From positions 3,586,001 to 3,650,000 of the forward strand of contig NZ_JAFBBP010000001.1 in NCBI RefSeq assembly GCF_016907275.1: a stretch of 64,000 nucleotides of DNA, written 5' to 3'. Of the stretch, positions 49,184 through 57,068 are shown in pieces. The position numbers and the translations under genes are program-made. The stretch comes from Micromonospora luteifusca (lineage in GTDB: Bacteria; Actinomycetota; Actinomycetes; Mycobacteriales; Micromonosporaceae). The number at the start of each line of letters is the position of its first letter. The first letter of the stretch is position 1. The notes beneath the pieces are model-generated. The model worked only from the letters and a program-made list of their open reading frames with translations, was not told where the DNA came from and did not search any database.

Positions 49184-49197
49184 TGGAAGCGCTCCCA
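49184..49197. promoter_or_regulatory. CebR-like operator
   Basis: TGGAAGCGCTCCCA differs at one base from TGGGAGCGCTCCCA, the established binding site of the cellobiose-responsive LacI-family regulator CebR in Streptomyces. It lies 46 bases upstream of the 67-residue gene and 41 bases past the helicase stop. Confidence 0.45.
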
Positions 49198-49237
49198 CAC
49201 CATTGTGCCCCGTGCCGTGCCGATTCATGCAACCTGC

Positions 49238-51724
49238 TCAGTCGGGCAGGTTCGCCAACACCACGTCGAGCACCCGGATCGCGTCCGGTTTGGAGAGCGG
49301 ATGGTTGCCGTTGCCGCACTTCGGCGACTGCACGCACGACGGGCAACCGATCTCGCAGCCGCATTCGGCGATCGCGTCCCGGGTGGCCCGCAGCCATGCC
49401 GACGCCGTGCCGTACGCCCGCTCGGCGAACCCGGCGCCACCCGGGTGCCCGTCGTAGACGAAGACGGTCGGCGCCTCGGTGTCCGGGTGCACCGCGGTGG
49501 AGAGCCCGCCGATGTCCCACCGGTCGCAGGTGGCCATCAGCGGCAGCAGGCCGATCGCCGCGTGTTCGGCAGCGTGCAGCGCACCCGGCACGTCCGCCGA
49601 CTGGACCCCGGCGGCAGCCAGCGACTGCGGCGACAGGGTGAACCAGACCGCCACCGTCCGCAGTTCCCGGGTGGGCAGGTCGAGCGGCCGGGTGTCGATC
49701 ACCTCGCCGGTGGCGATCCGCCGCCGCTGGTACGACACCACCTGACTGGTCACATCCACCTCGCCGAGGAACATGCCGACCGGCCCGGCGTCCACGTAGG
49801 AACGCACCGACACCACCGACAGGTCGGTGACGTCACGGGCGTGGGTGGACCAGTCCGGTTCCTCGGCGTGCACCAGCGCGCAGCCGTCGGCGAGGTCGAG
49901 GTCGTCGACCACGTACGAGACTCCCTGGTGCAGGTAGACCGCGCCGGGATGGAGCAGGAAGTGCGAGGAGCCGCCGTCGACCGTGCCGAGCAGCCGGCCG
50001 GTCGACGACTCCACCACGCAGACCGGTGCGCCGCCCTCGCCGCGCAGGTCCACCTCGGGCCGCTCCCGATGCCGCCAGTACCAACCGGTGGGCCGCTGCC
50101 GCAGCGCCCCGGCCGCCACCAACTCGTCGACCGCCTCCTTCGCCCCGTCGCCGAAGAGCGCCAGGTCGGCCGGTGTGAGCGGCGCCTCGACGGCGGCGCA
50201 GGCGAGCTGCGGTGCCAGCACGTACGGGTTGGCCGGGTCGAGCACCGTCGCCTCGACCGGTGCGCCGAAGATCGCCTCCGGGTGGTGCACCAGGTAGGTG
50301 TCCAGTGGGTCGTCCCGGGCGACCAGCACGGCGAGGGCCTCCTGCCCGGACCGCCCGGCGCGGCCGGCCTGCTGCCACAGTGACGCCCGGGTGCCCGGGT
50401 AACCGCAGATCAGCACCGCGTCCAGCCCGACCAGGTCCACGCCCAGCTCCAGCGCGTTGGTGGAGGCCAGGCCGAGCAGGTCGCCGTGCAGCAGCGCCCG
50501 TTCCAGCTCACGTCGCTCCTCGCGCAGGTAGCCGCCCCGGTAGGCGGCGACCCGGTCGCCGAGCCCCGGCACCGCGTCGTCCAACGCCCGCCGGGCGTTG
50601 GCCGCCACGACCTCGGCGCCCTTGCGGGAGCGGACGAACGCGAGTGTGCGTACCCCCTCGGCGACCGTGTCGGCGAGCAGGTCCGCGGTCTCGCGCAGCG
50701 CCGACCGGCGGACCTGATGGAGATCGTCATGGTCGCCTGTCGCCTGCGGAGGCACCGGGGTGGAGGAGCCCGAGTCGGGCGGCAACAGCGGCGGCTCCCA
50801 GAGCGCGAAGGTCACCCCGCCGCGCGGTGACGCGTCCTCGGTGACCGCCGTCACCGGCAGGCCGGTCAGCCGCCCGGCCGCGGTCGCCGGGTCACCGGAG
50901 GTCGCCGAGGCGAGCACGAACACCGGGGTGGCGCCGAACCGTGCGCACTGCCGGCGCAGCCGACGCAGCACGTGCGCCACGTGCGAGCCGAACACCCCCC
51001 GGTAGGTGTGGCACTCGTCGATCACCACGTACGCGAGGCGGCGCAGGAAACCGGACCACTGGGCGTGCCCGGGCAGGATGCCGTGGTGCAGCATGTCGGG
51101 GTTGGTCAGCACGAACCGGGAGTGCCGGCGGATCCACTCCCGCTCGGCACGTGGAGTGTCACCGTCGTAGCAGGCTGGGCGTACCCCCTCCAGCTCCAGC
51201 GCGGCGACGGCCCGCAGCTGGTCGGCGGCGAGCGCCTTGGTCGGTGCCAGGTAGAGCACGGTGGCCCGGGGGTCGGCGAGCAGAGTGGCCAGGGCCGGGA
51301 GCTGGTACGCCAGTGACTTGCCGGACGCGGTGCCGGTGGCGACCACCACGTGCTCGCCCTCGTACGCCAGGTTGGCCGCCTCGGCCTGGTGCTGCCAGGG
51401 CGCGACCACGCCGCGTTGGGCGAACGCCGCGCGCAGCTCCGGCGGCGCCCACGACGGCCACGGCGCGGGCACCCCGGCGCGGGCCGGCACCCGTTCGACG
51501 TGGGTGACCGGGTCGCCGGCACCCCGGGCGCGCAGCCGGCGCAGCAGGTCCGTCGGCGATGGCCCGGGGCCGGGACCGAGTTCGGCTGGCGATGGCTCAG
51601 GGCCGGGGCCAAGGTCGGCTGGCGATGGCCCGGGGCCGGGACCAGCGGATACGGTTGCCGCGGGCGACGACTCCAGGTCTGGGCGCGGCGTGTGCCGGGC
51701 CGAGCTGAAGTCGTTGGTGGTCAC
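49238..51724 (-). CDS. MrfA/YprA-type DEAD/DEAH-box helicase with DUF1998 zinc domain
   Basis: Superfamily 2 DNA helicase, 828 residues. An N-terminal Pro/Gly-rich stretch has three near-identical GPGPxPSPA(D/E)L units. The Walker A motif ATGTASGKS lies near 135 and the DECH box (VIDECHTYRG) near 235. SATSGDP and the C-terminal motifs (STNALELGVDLVGLD, QQAGRAGRSG) follow. The DUF1998 end carries four Cys, CGCEIGCPSCVQSPKC. B. subtilis MrfA with this layout excises mitomycin lesions; the mycobacterial homologue is Rv3649. GTG 51724 was chosen because upstream codons are not protein-like. Confidence 0.93.
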   Translation of the reverse strand: MTTNDFSSARHTPRPDLESSPAATVSAGPGPGPSPADLGPGPEPSPAELGPGPGPSPTDLLRRLRARGAGDPVTHVERVPARAGVPAPWPSWAPPELRAAFAQRGVVAPWQHQAEAANLAYEGEHVVVATGTASGKSLAYQLPALATLLADPRATVLYLAPTKALAADQLRAVAALELEGVRPACYDGDTPRAEREWIRRHSRFVLTNPDMLHHGILPGHAQWSGFLRRLAYVVIDECHTYRGVFGSHVAHVLRRLRRQCARFGATPVFVLASATSGDPATAAGRLTGLPVTAVTEDASPRGGVTFALWEPPLLPPDSGSSTPVPPQATGDHDDLHQVRRSALRETADLLADTVAEGVRTLAFVRSRKGAEVVAANARRALDDAVPGLGDRVAAYRGGYLREERRELERALLHGDLLGLASTNALELGVDLVGLDAVLICGYPGTRASLWQQAGRAGRSGQEALAVLVARDDPLDTYLVHHPEAIFGAPVEATVLDPANPYVLAPQLACAAVEAPLTPADLALFGDGAKEAVDELVAAGALRQRPTGWYWRHRERPEVDLRGEGGAPVCVVESSTGRLLGTVDGGSSHFLLHPGAVYLHQGVSYVVDDLDLADGCALVHAEEPDWSTHARDVTDLSVVSVRSYVDAGPVGMFLGEVDVTSQVVSYQRRRIATGEVIDTRPLDLPTRELRTVAVWFTLSPQSLAAAGVQSADVPGALHAAEHAAIGLLPLMATCDRWDIGGLSTAVHPDTEAPTVFVYDGHPGGAGFAERAYGTASAWLRATRDAIAECGCEIGCPSCVQSPKCGNGNHPLSKPDAIRVLDVVLANLPD

Positions 51725-51863
51725 GCCCTGCACTCTCGCACTGGTGTTCGGAGATGAAAAGTCGGGCCCGGGGGTAAGGGGAAGCTCCGCTGGCGTCCGC
51801 AGGCCGCACCGGCGGTAGTGGTTAGATGCCCACGAGAGTTTACGGCTCTGGCGAGGAGGACCG

Positions 51864-52220
51864 ATGGAGCTGTCGCTGGCGACCCGCACTGTGGGCGAGC
51901 ACACGGTGCTCGAGGTCGGTGGTGAGGTGGACGTCTACACCGCGCCCCGGCTCCGTGAACGACTCCTCGAGTTGATCGATGGTGGCGCCCGTCACGTGGT
52001 GGTCGACCTCGGTCGGGTGGACTTCCTCGACTCCACCGGGTTGGGCGTGCTGGTCGGCGCGCTCAAGCGGCTCCGTTCGGCCGGCGGTTCGTTCGCCCTG
52101 GTCTGCGACAAGGAGCCACTACTCAAGATCTTCCGGATCACCGCACTGGACCAGGTGTTCCCGTTGCACCCAACGGTCGACGCGGCGATCAGCGCCGACC
52201 CGGCGGGCGCCGGCGCGTGA
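51864..52220 (+). CDS. bldG: Anti-sigma factor antagonist BldG (STAS domain)
   Basis: 118-residue STAS protein. The phosphorylatable serine is Ser57 in [13 protein letters not shown], the same position as in Streptomyces BldG, which controls differentiation and sigma factors by partner switching. GAGGAGG lies just before the ATG. The next gene, overlapping by one base, encodes the kinase-like anti-sigma partner, the conserved bldG operon layout. Confidence 0.93.
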   Translation: MELSLATRTVGEHTVLEVGGEVDVYTAPRLRERLLELIDGGARHVVVDLGRVDFLDSTGLGVLVGALKRLRSAGGSFALVCDKEPLLKIFRITALDQVFPLHPTVDAAISADPAGAGA

Positions 52221-52654
52221 TGGCGACCGTCAGGCTCTCGTTCTCGCCCGCTCCGGTGCACGTTCGCACCGCGCGGCTGGTCGGCGTTGCCGTCGCCCGC
52301 CGTGCCGGGGTCCGGGAGGACCTGCTGGACGAGGTGCGCCTGGCCATCGGCGAGGCGTGCACGCGGGCGGTGGCCCTGCACCGGCAGTACGGCCTGGCCG
52401 ACCCGGTGCTGGTGGAGATGTCCGACGGCGGTTCGTACGCGGTGCGGGTGGTGGACCGCGCGCCGATCGAGGCCGGCATCGGTCTGACCGCGCTGCCGCC
52501 GGACGAGCTGGCCAACGAGTCGCTCACCGATGAGGCGCTGACCACCGGCGTCGGGTTCGCGTTGCTCGCCGGCTTCGTCGAGGACCTGCAGGTGCGTCCG
52601 GTCGACGAGGGCGTCGGCACCGAGGTGCGGATGGTGTGGCCGGTCGGCCACTGA
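52220..52654 (+). CDS. RsbW-like anti-sigma/kinase partner of BldG with degenerate ATP site
   Basis: 144 residues with the GHKL histidine-kinase-like ATPase fold. The N-box region reads EVRLAIGEACTRAV; the Asn that normally binds magnesium (EACTNA) is Arg49. The G1 box (DxGxG) reads DRAPI, also altered. The later glycine segment GVGFALLAGFVEDLQV is kept. It should bind BldG and a sigma factor, but ATP-dependent phosphorylation may be impaired. The ATG overlaps the bldG stop. Confidence 0.87.
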   Translation: MATVRLSFSPAPVHVRTARLVGVAVARRAGVREDLLDEVRLAIGEACTRAVALHRQYGLADPVLVEMSDGGSYAVRVVDRAPIEAGIGLTALPPDELANESLTDEALTTGVGFALLAGFVEDLQVRPVDEGVGTEVRMVWPVGH

Positions 52655-52670
52655 CCCGAGTCGGTTCGTA

Positions 52671-52698
52671 GGCCGCATCCCCAGTGGGGGATGCGGCC
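52671..52698 (+). terminator. Terminator of the bldG operon
   Basis: GGCCGCATCCCC (52671-52682) pairs perfectly with GGGGATGCGGCC (52687-52698) around a 4-base loop, followed by TTGTTG. Confidence 0.85.
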
Positions 52699-52971
52699 TT
52701 GTTGCATGGATCGGGCCCTATATCAGATTTCGTTTCATAACACAGCGACGAAGATCATCGCGACACGGTGGCACCTGCGTGTGACCTCCGACACGGCGGA
52801 GGGCTACAGTACCCGGGTTGTCAGCAAGTGATCCATCCCGCAGCCAGCGGGTATGGGTGTTCATCGCTGGTCCGCTGGGGTGGGTTGGCGCGCGCTTGCG
52901 AGTCCGCATCCAGGCGTCGGTCGGTGCGTCTCCACTCACCGGCGCGATTGTTCGGTAACAGGAGGACACAG
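52699..52971 (+). other. Promoter and long leader region of the pyrophosphatase gene
   Basis: 273 bases without a gene. They include an AT-richer stretch (CCCTATATCAGATTTCGTTTC), the proposed promoter at 52781-52810, and about 155 bases that would form a long 5' leader containing short inverted repeats such as CCCGCAGCCAGCGGG. No riboswitch class recognised. Confidence 0.45.
52781..52810 (+). promoter_or_regulatory. Candidate promoter of the pyrophosphatase gene
   Basis: GTGACC (52781-52786) and TACAGT (52805-52810) are separated by 18 bases, a reasonable fit to actinobacterial housekeeping promoters. Predicted by eye only. Confidence 0.35.
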
Positions 52972-55332
52972 ATGTCCGAGACCTTGGCCGCTGAGGGCGG
53001 CGGGCTTTCCCTTACCGGAAGCAATGTCACCTACGTCGTCATCGCCGCGGTTGTCGCGCTGGTGGCGCTCGGTTTCGCTGCCGCCCTGACAAAAACGGTG
53101 CTGGCCGCTGGTAAAGGCACCGACAAGATGCAGGAGATCTCGGGGGCGGTCCAGGAGGGCGCCTCGGCCTACCTGCTCCGCCAATTCCGCACCCTGGCGA
53201 TCTTCGTCGTCGTCGCCGTGGTGCTGCTCTTCCTGCTCCCGGTGCACGACACCGATGGCAGCGAACTCGCGGTGAAGATCGGCCGCTCGGTCTTCTTCGT
53301 GGTGGGCGCACTGTTCAGCGCGTTCATCGGCGGCGCCGGCATGTGGCTGGCTACCCGCGCCAACCTGCGCGTGGCCGCCGCCGCGAGGGAGCGGGCCGGC
53401 GGCCGCGAGGCGGCCATGAAGATCGCGTTCCGGACCGGCGGCGTCGTCGGCTTCCTCACCGTCGGCCTCGGCCTCTTCGGTGCGGCGCTGGTCGTCCTGG
53501 TCTACCGGGGTGACGCGCCGACCGTGCTGGAGGGCTTCGGCTTCGGTGCCGCGCTGCTCGCGATGTTCATGCGGGTCGGCGGCGGCATCTTCACCAAGGC
53601 CGCCGACGTCGGCGCCGACCTGGTCGGAAAGGTCGAGCAGGGCATCCCCGAGGACGACCCCCGCAACGCCGCCACCATCGCCGACAACGTGGGCGACAAC
53701 GTCGGTGACTGCGCCGGCATGGCCGCCGACCTGTTCGAGTCGTACGCGGTGACGCTGGTCGCCGCGCTGATCCTCGGCCGCGCCGCCTTCGGCGAAGAGG
53801 GCCTGGTCTTCCCGCTGATCATCTCCACCATCGGCGTGCTGATCGCGATCGTCGGCGTCTTCATCACCCGGCTGCGTGCGTCCGACCGTAGCGGCCTGAC
53901 CGCGATCAACCGGGCGTTCTACCTCTCGGCCGTGCTCTCCGCGGTGCTGGTGGCGATCGCCGCCTACGCGTACCTGCCGGCGACCTTCGGCGAGTTCGAC
54001 AACGGCCTCACCGACGCCACCGGCAACCCGCGGCTGGTGGCCATCGGCGCGGTCGTGATCGGCATCGTGCTGGCCGCCGCGATCCAGGCGCTGACCGGCT
54101 ACTTCACCGAGACCAACCGGCGACCGGTGCAGGACATCGGCAAGAGCTCGCAGACCGGCGCGGCAACCGTGATCCTGGCCGGCATCAGCATCGGTCTGGA
54201 GTCGGCGGTCTACTCGGCGCTGCTGATCGGCGCTGGTGTCTTCGGGGCGTTCCTCCTCGGCGGCAGCTCCATCACGCTGTCGCTGTTCGCGGTGGCACTG
54301 GCCGGCACCGGTCTGCTCACCACGGTCGGCGTGATCGTCGCGATGGACACCTTCGGGCCGATCTCCGACAACGCCCAGGGCATCGCCGAGATGTCCGGCG
54401 ACATCGACGAGCACGGCGCTCGTACGCTCACCGAGCTGGACGCGGTGGGCAACACCACCAAGGCGATCACCAAGGGCATCGCGATCGCCACGGCGGTGCT
54501 CGCCGCGACCGCGCTGTTCGGCTCCTACACCGACACGCTCACCAGCGCGTACGCGACGGCTGGCGTGAACGACGTCGGGAACGAGATCCTCAACGCGCTG
54601 AACGTGGCGAACCCACGCAACCTGGTCGGCCTGATCATCGGTGCGGCGGTGGTCTTCCTCTTCTCGGGGTTGGCCATCAACGCGGTGTCCCGTTCGGCCG
54701 GTGCCGTGGTGATGGAGGTCCGCCGGCAGTTCCGTGAGCTGCCCGGCATCATGGACGGCACCCAGCGCCCGGAGTACGGCAAGGTCGTCGACATCTGCAC
54801 CCGGGACGCGCAGCGCGAGCTGATGACCCCCGGCCTGCTCGCCATCCTGGCGCCGATCGCGGTCGGCTTCGGCCTCGGGCCCGGCGCGCTCGCGGCGTAC
54901 CTGGCCGGGGCGATCGGTGCCGGCACCCTGATGGCGGTCTTCCTGTCCAACTCCGGTGGGGCCTGGGACAACGCCAAGAAGCTGGTCGAGGACGGCGCGT
55001 ACGGCGGCAAGGGCTCCGAGTCGCACGCGGCCACGGTCATCGGCGACACCGTCGGTGACCCGTTCAAGGACACCGCCGGTCCGGCGATCAACCCGCTGAT
55101 CAAGGTGATGAACCTGGTCTCGCTGCTGATCGCACCCGCCGTGGTGGCCTGGAGCGTCGGCGACGACCGCAACGTCGGCCTGCGGGTCGGCATCGCCCTG
55201 GTCGCGACGCTGATCATCGTGGCGTCGGTGGTGTTCAGCAAGCGCAAGGGCATCGCGATGTCCGACTCCGACGCCGATGGCAACACCGGCGCGGGCAGCA
55301 CCGACCACCGGCCGGAGACGGTCAACGCCTGA
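52972..55332 (+). CDS. hppA: Membrane-bound proton-translocating pyrophosphatase, K+-independent type
   Basis: Hydrolyses pyrophosphate and pumps protons; 786 residues, about 16 membrane helices. Signature motifs are DVGADLVGKVEQGIPEDDP, NVGDNVGDCAGMAADLFE and the C-terminal GDTVGDPFKDTAGPAINPL, which carry the catalytic Asp and Lys residues. The diagnostic segment GNTTKAITKG has Lys where K+-dependent enzymes have Ala, so it should be potassium-independent. GGAGG lies six bases before ATG 52972; an open frame extends upstream but is untranslated leader. It ends with a charged cytoplasmic tail. Confidence 0.96.
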   Translation: MSETLAAEGGGLSLTGSNVTYVVIAAVVALVALGFAAALTKTVLAAGKGTDKMQEISGAVQEGASAYLLRQFRTLAIFVVVAVVLLFLLPVHDTDGSELAVKIGRSVFFVVGALFSAFIGGAGMWLATRANLRVAAAARERAGGREAAMKIAFRTGGVVGFLTVGLGLFGAALVVLVYRGDAPTVLEGFGFGAALLAMFMRVGGGIFTKAADVGADLVGKVEQGIPEDDPRNAATIADNVGDNVGDCAGMAADLFESYAVTLVAALILGRAAFGEEGLVFPLIISTIGVLIAIVGVFITRLRASDRSGLTAINRAFYLSAVLSAVLVAIAAYAYLPATFGEFDNGLTDATGNPRLVAIGAVVIGIVLAAAIQALTGYFTETNRRPVQDIGKSSQTGAATVILAGISIGLESAVYSALLIGAGVFGAFLLGGSSITLSLFAVALAGTGLLTTVGVIVAMDTFGPISDNAQGIAEMSGDIDEHGARTLTELDAVGNTTKAITKGIAIATAVLAATALFGSYTDTLTSAYATAGVNDVGNEILNALNVANPRNLVGLIIGAAVVFLFSGLAINAVSRSAGAVVMEVRRQFRELPGIMDGTQRPEYGKVVDICTRDAQRELMTPGLLAILAPIAVGFGLGPGALAAYLAGAIGAGTLMAVFLSNSGGAWDNAKKLVEDGAYGGKGSESHAATVIGDTVGDPFKDTAGPAINPLIKVMNLVSLLIAPAVVAWSVGDDRNVGLRVGIALVATLIIVASVVFSKRKGIAMSDSDADGNTGAGSTDHRPETVNA

Positions 55333-55347
55333 CCCGGCACTGGCACA

Positions 55348-55381
55348 GGTCCCCGGTCGACGTCCGCGTCGACCGGGGACC
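55348..55381 (+). terminator. Terminator of hppA
   Basis: GGTCCCCGGTCGACG (55348-55362) and CGTCGACCGGGGACC (55367-55381) form a perfect 15-base-pair stem with a 4-base loop, 15 bases after the stop codon. Confidence 0.9.
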
Positions 55382-55433
55382 CCGGCCGTCCGGACCGGTG
55401 CCACACCTGCCCAAAGGCCGTACGCTGCAACGC

Positions 55434-55976
55434 ATGCGTACGTGCCGGGCGTCTGCCGCCGGAAAGCTCACGGTGGTCCTGGCCACGGTTGTCGTCGTCC
55501 TTGCCGGCTGCGGCGGAGGCCCCAGCCCACGGGCCTGGGCGGCCTCGGTCTGCGGGGCGCTCACCCCGTGGCGCTCCGAGATCAGCAAGTTGACCAGCAG
55601 CACCGATGAGCAGATGACCGCGCAGACCACGCCGGCGCAGGCCAAGGAGAACCTGGTGCGGCTCTTCGGTGGGGCGGAGCAGGCGAGCGAGACCGCCCGC
55701 CGCAAGGTGGAGCAGGCCGGCGTCCCGGAGACCGACAACGGCGAGGCCGTCTCCGCTGGTTTCCGCGGCTCGCTGGGGAAGATGCGGGATGCCTACGGCC
55801 GTGCCCGGGACACCATCGACGGCTTGGGCATCGGTGAGCCGACCGCCTTCTACGACGGCGTGCGGGCCGCGGTGGCGACCCTCAACACGGAGTACGACGC
55901 GAGCGCGCTGGACACCAGCAAGCTCAACTCCGAGGAGTTGAAACGGGCCTTCGACGAGGTGCCGGAGTGTCGCTGA
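55434..55976 (+). CDS. Putative lipoprotein
   Basis: 180 residues. The lipoprotein signal peptide is KLTVVLATVVVVLAGC with Cys26 in the LAGC lipobox. The mature part is helical and polar (SEISKLTSSTDEQMTA, QAKENLVRLFGGAEQASETARRKVEQ) with a second Cys (VCGALTPW) and a third at the end, VPECR, which may form a disulfide. A TACGCT hexamer eight bases before the ATG suggests a leaderless transcript. No known family. It overlaps the next gene by ten bases. Confidence 0.8.
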   Translation: MRTCRASAAGKLTVVLATVVVVLAGCGGGPSPRAWAASVCGALTPWRSEISKLTSSTDEQMTAQTTPAQAKENLVRLFGGAEQASETARRKVEQAGVPETDNGEAVSAGFRGSLGKMRDAYGRARDTIDGLGIGEPTAFYDGVRAAVATLNTEYDASALDTSKLNSEELKRAFDEVPECR

Positions 55977-56707
55977 GCGGTCTCGGCGATTCCCCGGCGG
56001 CGCAGCCACCGGCGCTGTTTCCCGCCCCCGAGCCCGGCGATCCGACATCAGGCTCATCGGCCTCCGGCCCGCCGCGCCGTCGCGGTGGCTCGGCTCAGCC
56101 CGGCCCGGCGCAGACCGAAGACGCGGGCCGGCAGCTTGTCTTCTTCGGCGCGGAGGCGGCCGAACCGACGGTCGCCGACCTGGCCGGGCTGCTCGCCGGG
56201 CCGGGCGAGGTGGTGCGCATGGGCGGCACCGCCCGCCTGTCGGTGCAGGTGGACGCCGCGTGGCGGGTGCACGTGCTCGTCGCCGAACTGGCCGCACGGG
56301 GGCTGGCGGCGAGCTGGGAGCCGATCGAGGGCGAGCGACACGCCGTGCGCACGTCGTACACCCGGGTCTTGAAACCGCTCGCGGCGGCCTGGCTGCACGG
56401 GCAGGCGTTACGCCCGCCAGCCACCTTCCACCTGACCGGCCGGCGGCTGCGGCTGTGGCTCGCCGCCGCCGGGACGCCGGAGCCACCCGGCGGCTTCCTG
56501 TTGCGACTCGGCGTGGACGACGCGGAGTGCTGGGAGCCGATCGGGGTTGCGCTGGCGGCGGCCGGGCTCGCTGGCACGCTGGTCAGCCCGGGTGAGGGCG
56601 GCCCGGCGTACCGGATCACCGGCCGCCGACGGTTGGGCCGGCTCGCCGAGTTGGTCGGCGAGGCACCTCCTGCGGCGCCTGCCGACGCCTGGCCGACGGG
56701 ACCCTGA
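55967..56707 (+). CDS. Conserved actinobacterial protein of unknown function upstream of topA
   Basis: 246 residues, cytoplasmic. A disordered Pro/Ser-rich N-terminus (about 1-55) is followed by VFFGAEAAEPTVADLAGLL and a mixed alpha/beta part with HVLVAELAARGLAASWEPIEG and VRTSYTRVLKPLAAAW. The C-terminus has YRITGRRRLGRLAELVGE. The pattern recalls a conserved protein often found near topA in actinomycetes, but I do not know its function. The GTG start overlaps the lipoprotein end, so they are co-transcribed. Confidence 0.72.
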   Translation: MSLSGLGDSPAAQPPALFPAPEPGDPTSGSSASGPPRRRGGSAQPGPAQTEDAGRQLVFFGAEAAEPTVADLAGLLAGPGEVVRMGGTARLSVQVDAAWRVHVLVAELAARGLAASWEPIEGERHAVRTSYTRVLKPLAAAWLHGQALRPPATFHLTGRRLRLWLAAAGTPEPPGGFLLRLGVDDAECWEPIGVALAAAGLAGTLVSPGEGGPAYRITGRRRLGRLAELVGEAPPAAPADAWPTGP

Positions 56708-57068
56708 ACCGGTCATTTCGCCCAGGTTGCCGACCCTGCCGGGGTCACGGCCGGGTGTCCGGTGCCGGACAACCGACGGGACGATCCAGGCGGAAAACGG
56801 GCGGGTCGGACCTCGGCCGTGGGTCCGCCATCGTCACAGTGACCCGCTTCGGGCCCTACCCACGGTGTACGGTGGCGCCGTCCGACACTGCCGAGCGCGG
56901 CGGGGTGAGAGTCGACCATCGCGCCGGAGCGGTTTGCGGCCCGCGAAACCCGAAACGCGGGCGGCGCGTTACGTTGGACATCCGAACCGCCGGTGCGACG
57001 GCGGGGTCGAAAGCGGTCGCTGTCCGGGCGCCGGCAGGCCACGAGCAGGAGTGAGGTCGGGGAGAGAC
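56708..57068 (+). other. 361-base region upstream of topA
   Basis: No gene supported, although the topA frame stays open back to 56547. Contents are the CCCGCG...CGCGGG inverted repeat (56940-56961), possible promoter hexamers such as TACGGT and TTACGT, and the GGGGAGAG ribosome-binding site. Bacterial topA promoters are often supercoiling-sensitive, but nothing here proves it. Confidence 0.5.

Noticed and set aside
52811..52971. Riboswitch in the long hppA leader
   Set aside because: Short inverted repeats are present, but no known riboswitch core could be recognised. A covariance-model search would be needed.
55741..56486. Large minus-strand frame opposite hppA and the lipoprotein gene
   Set aside because: Arg/Pro/Ala-rich shadow with no start site or domain.
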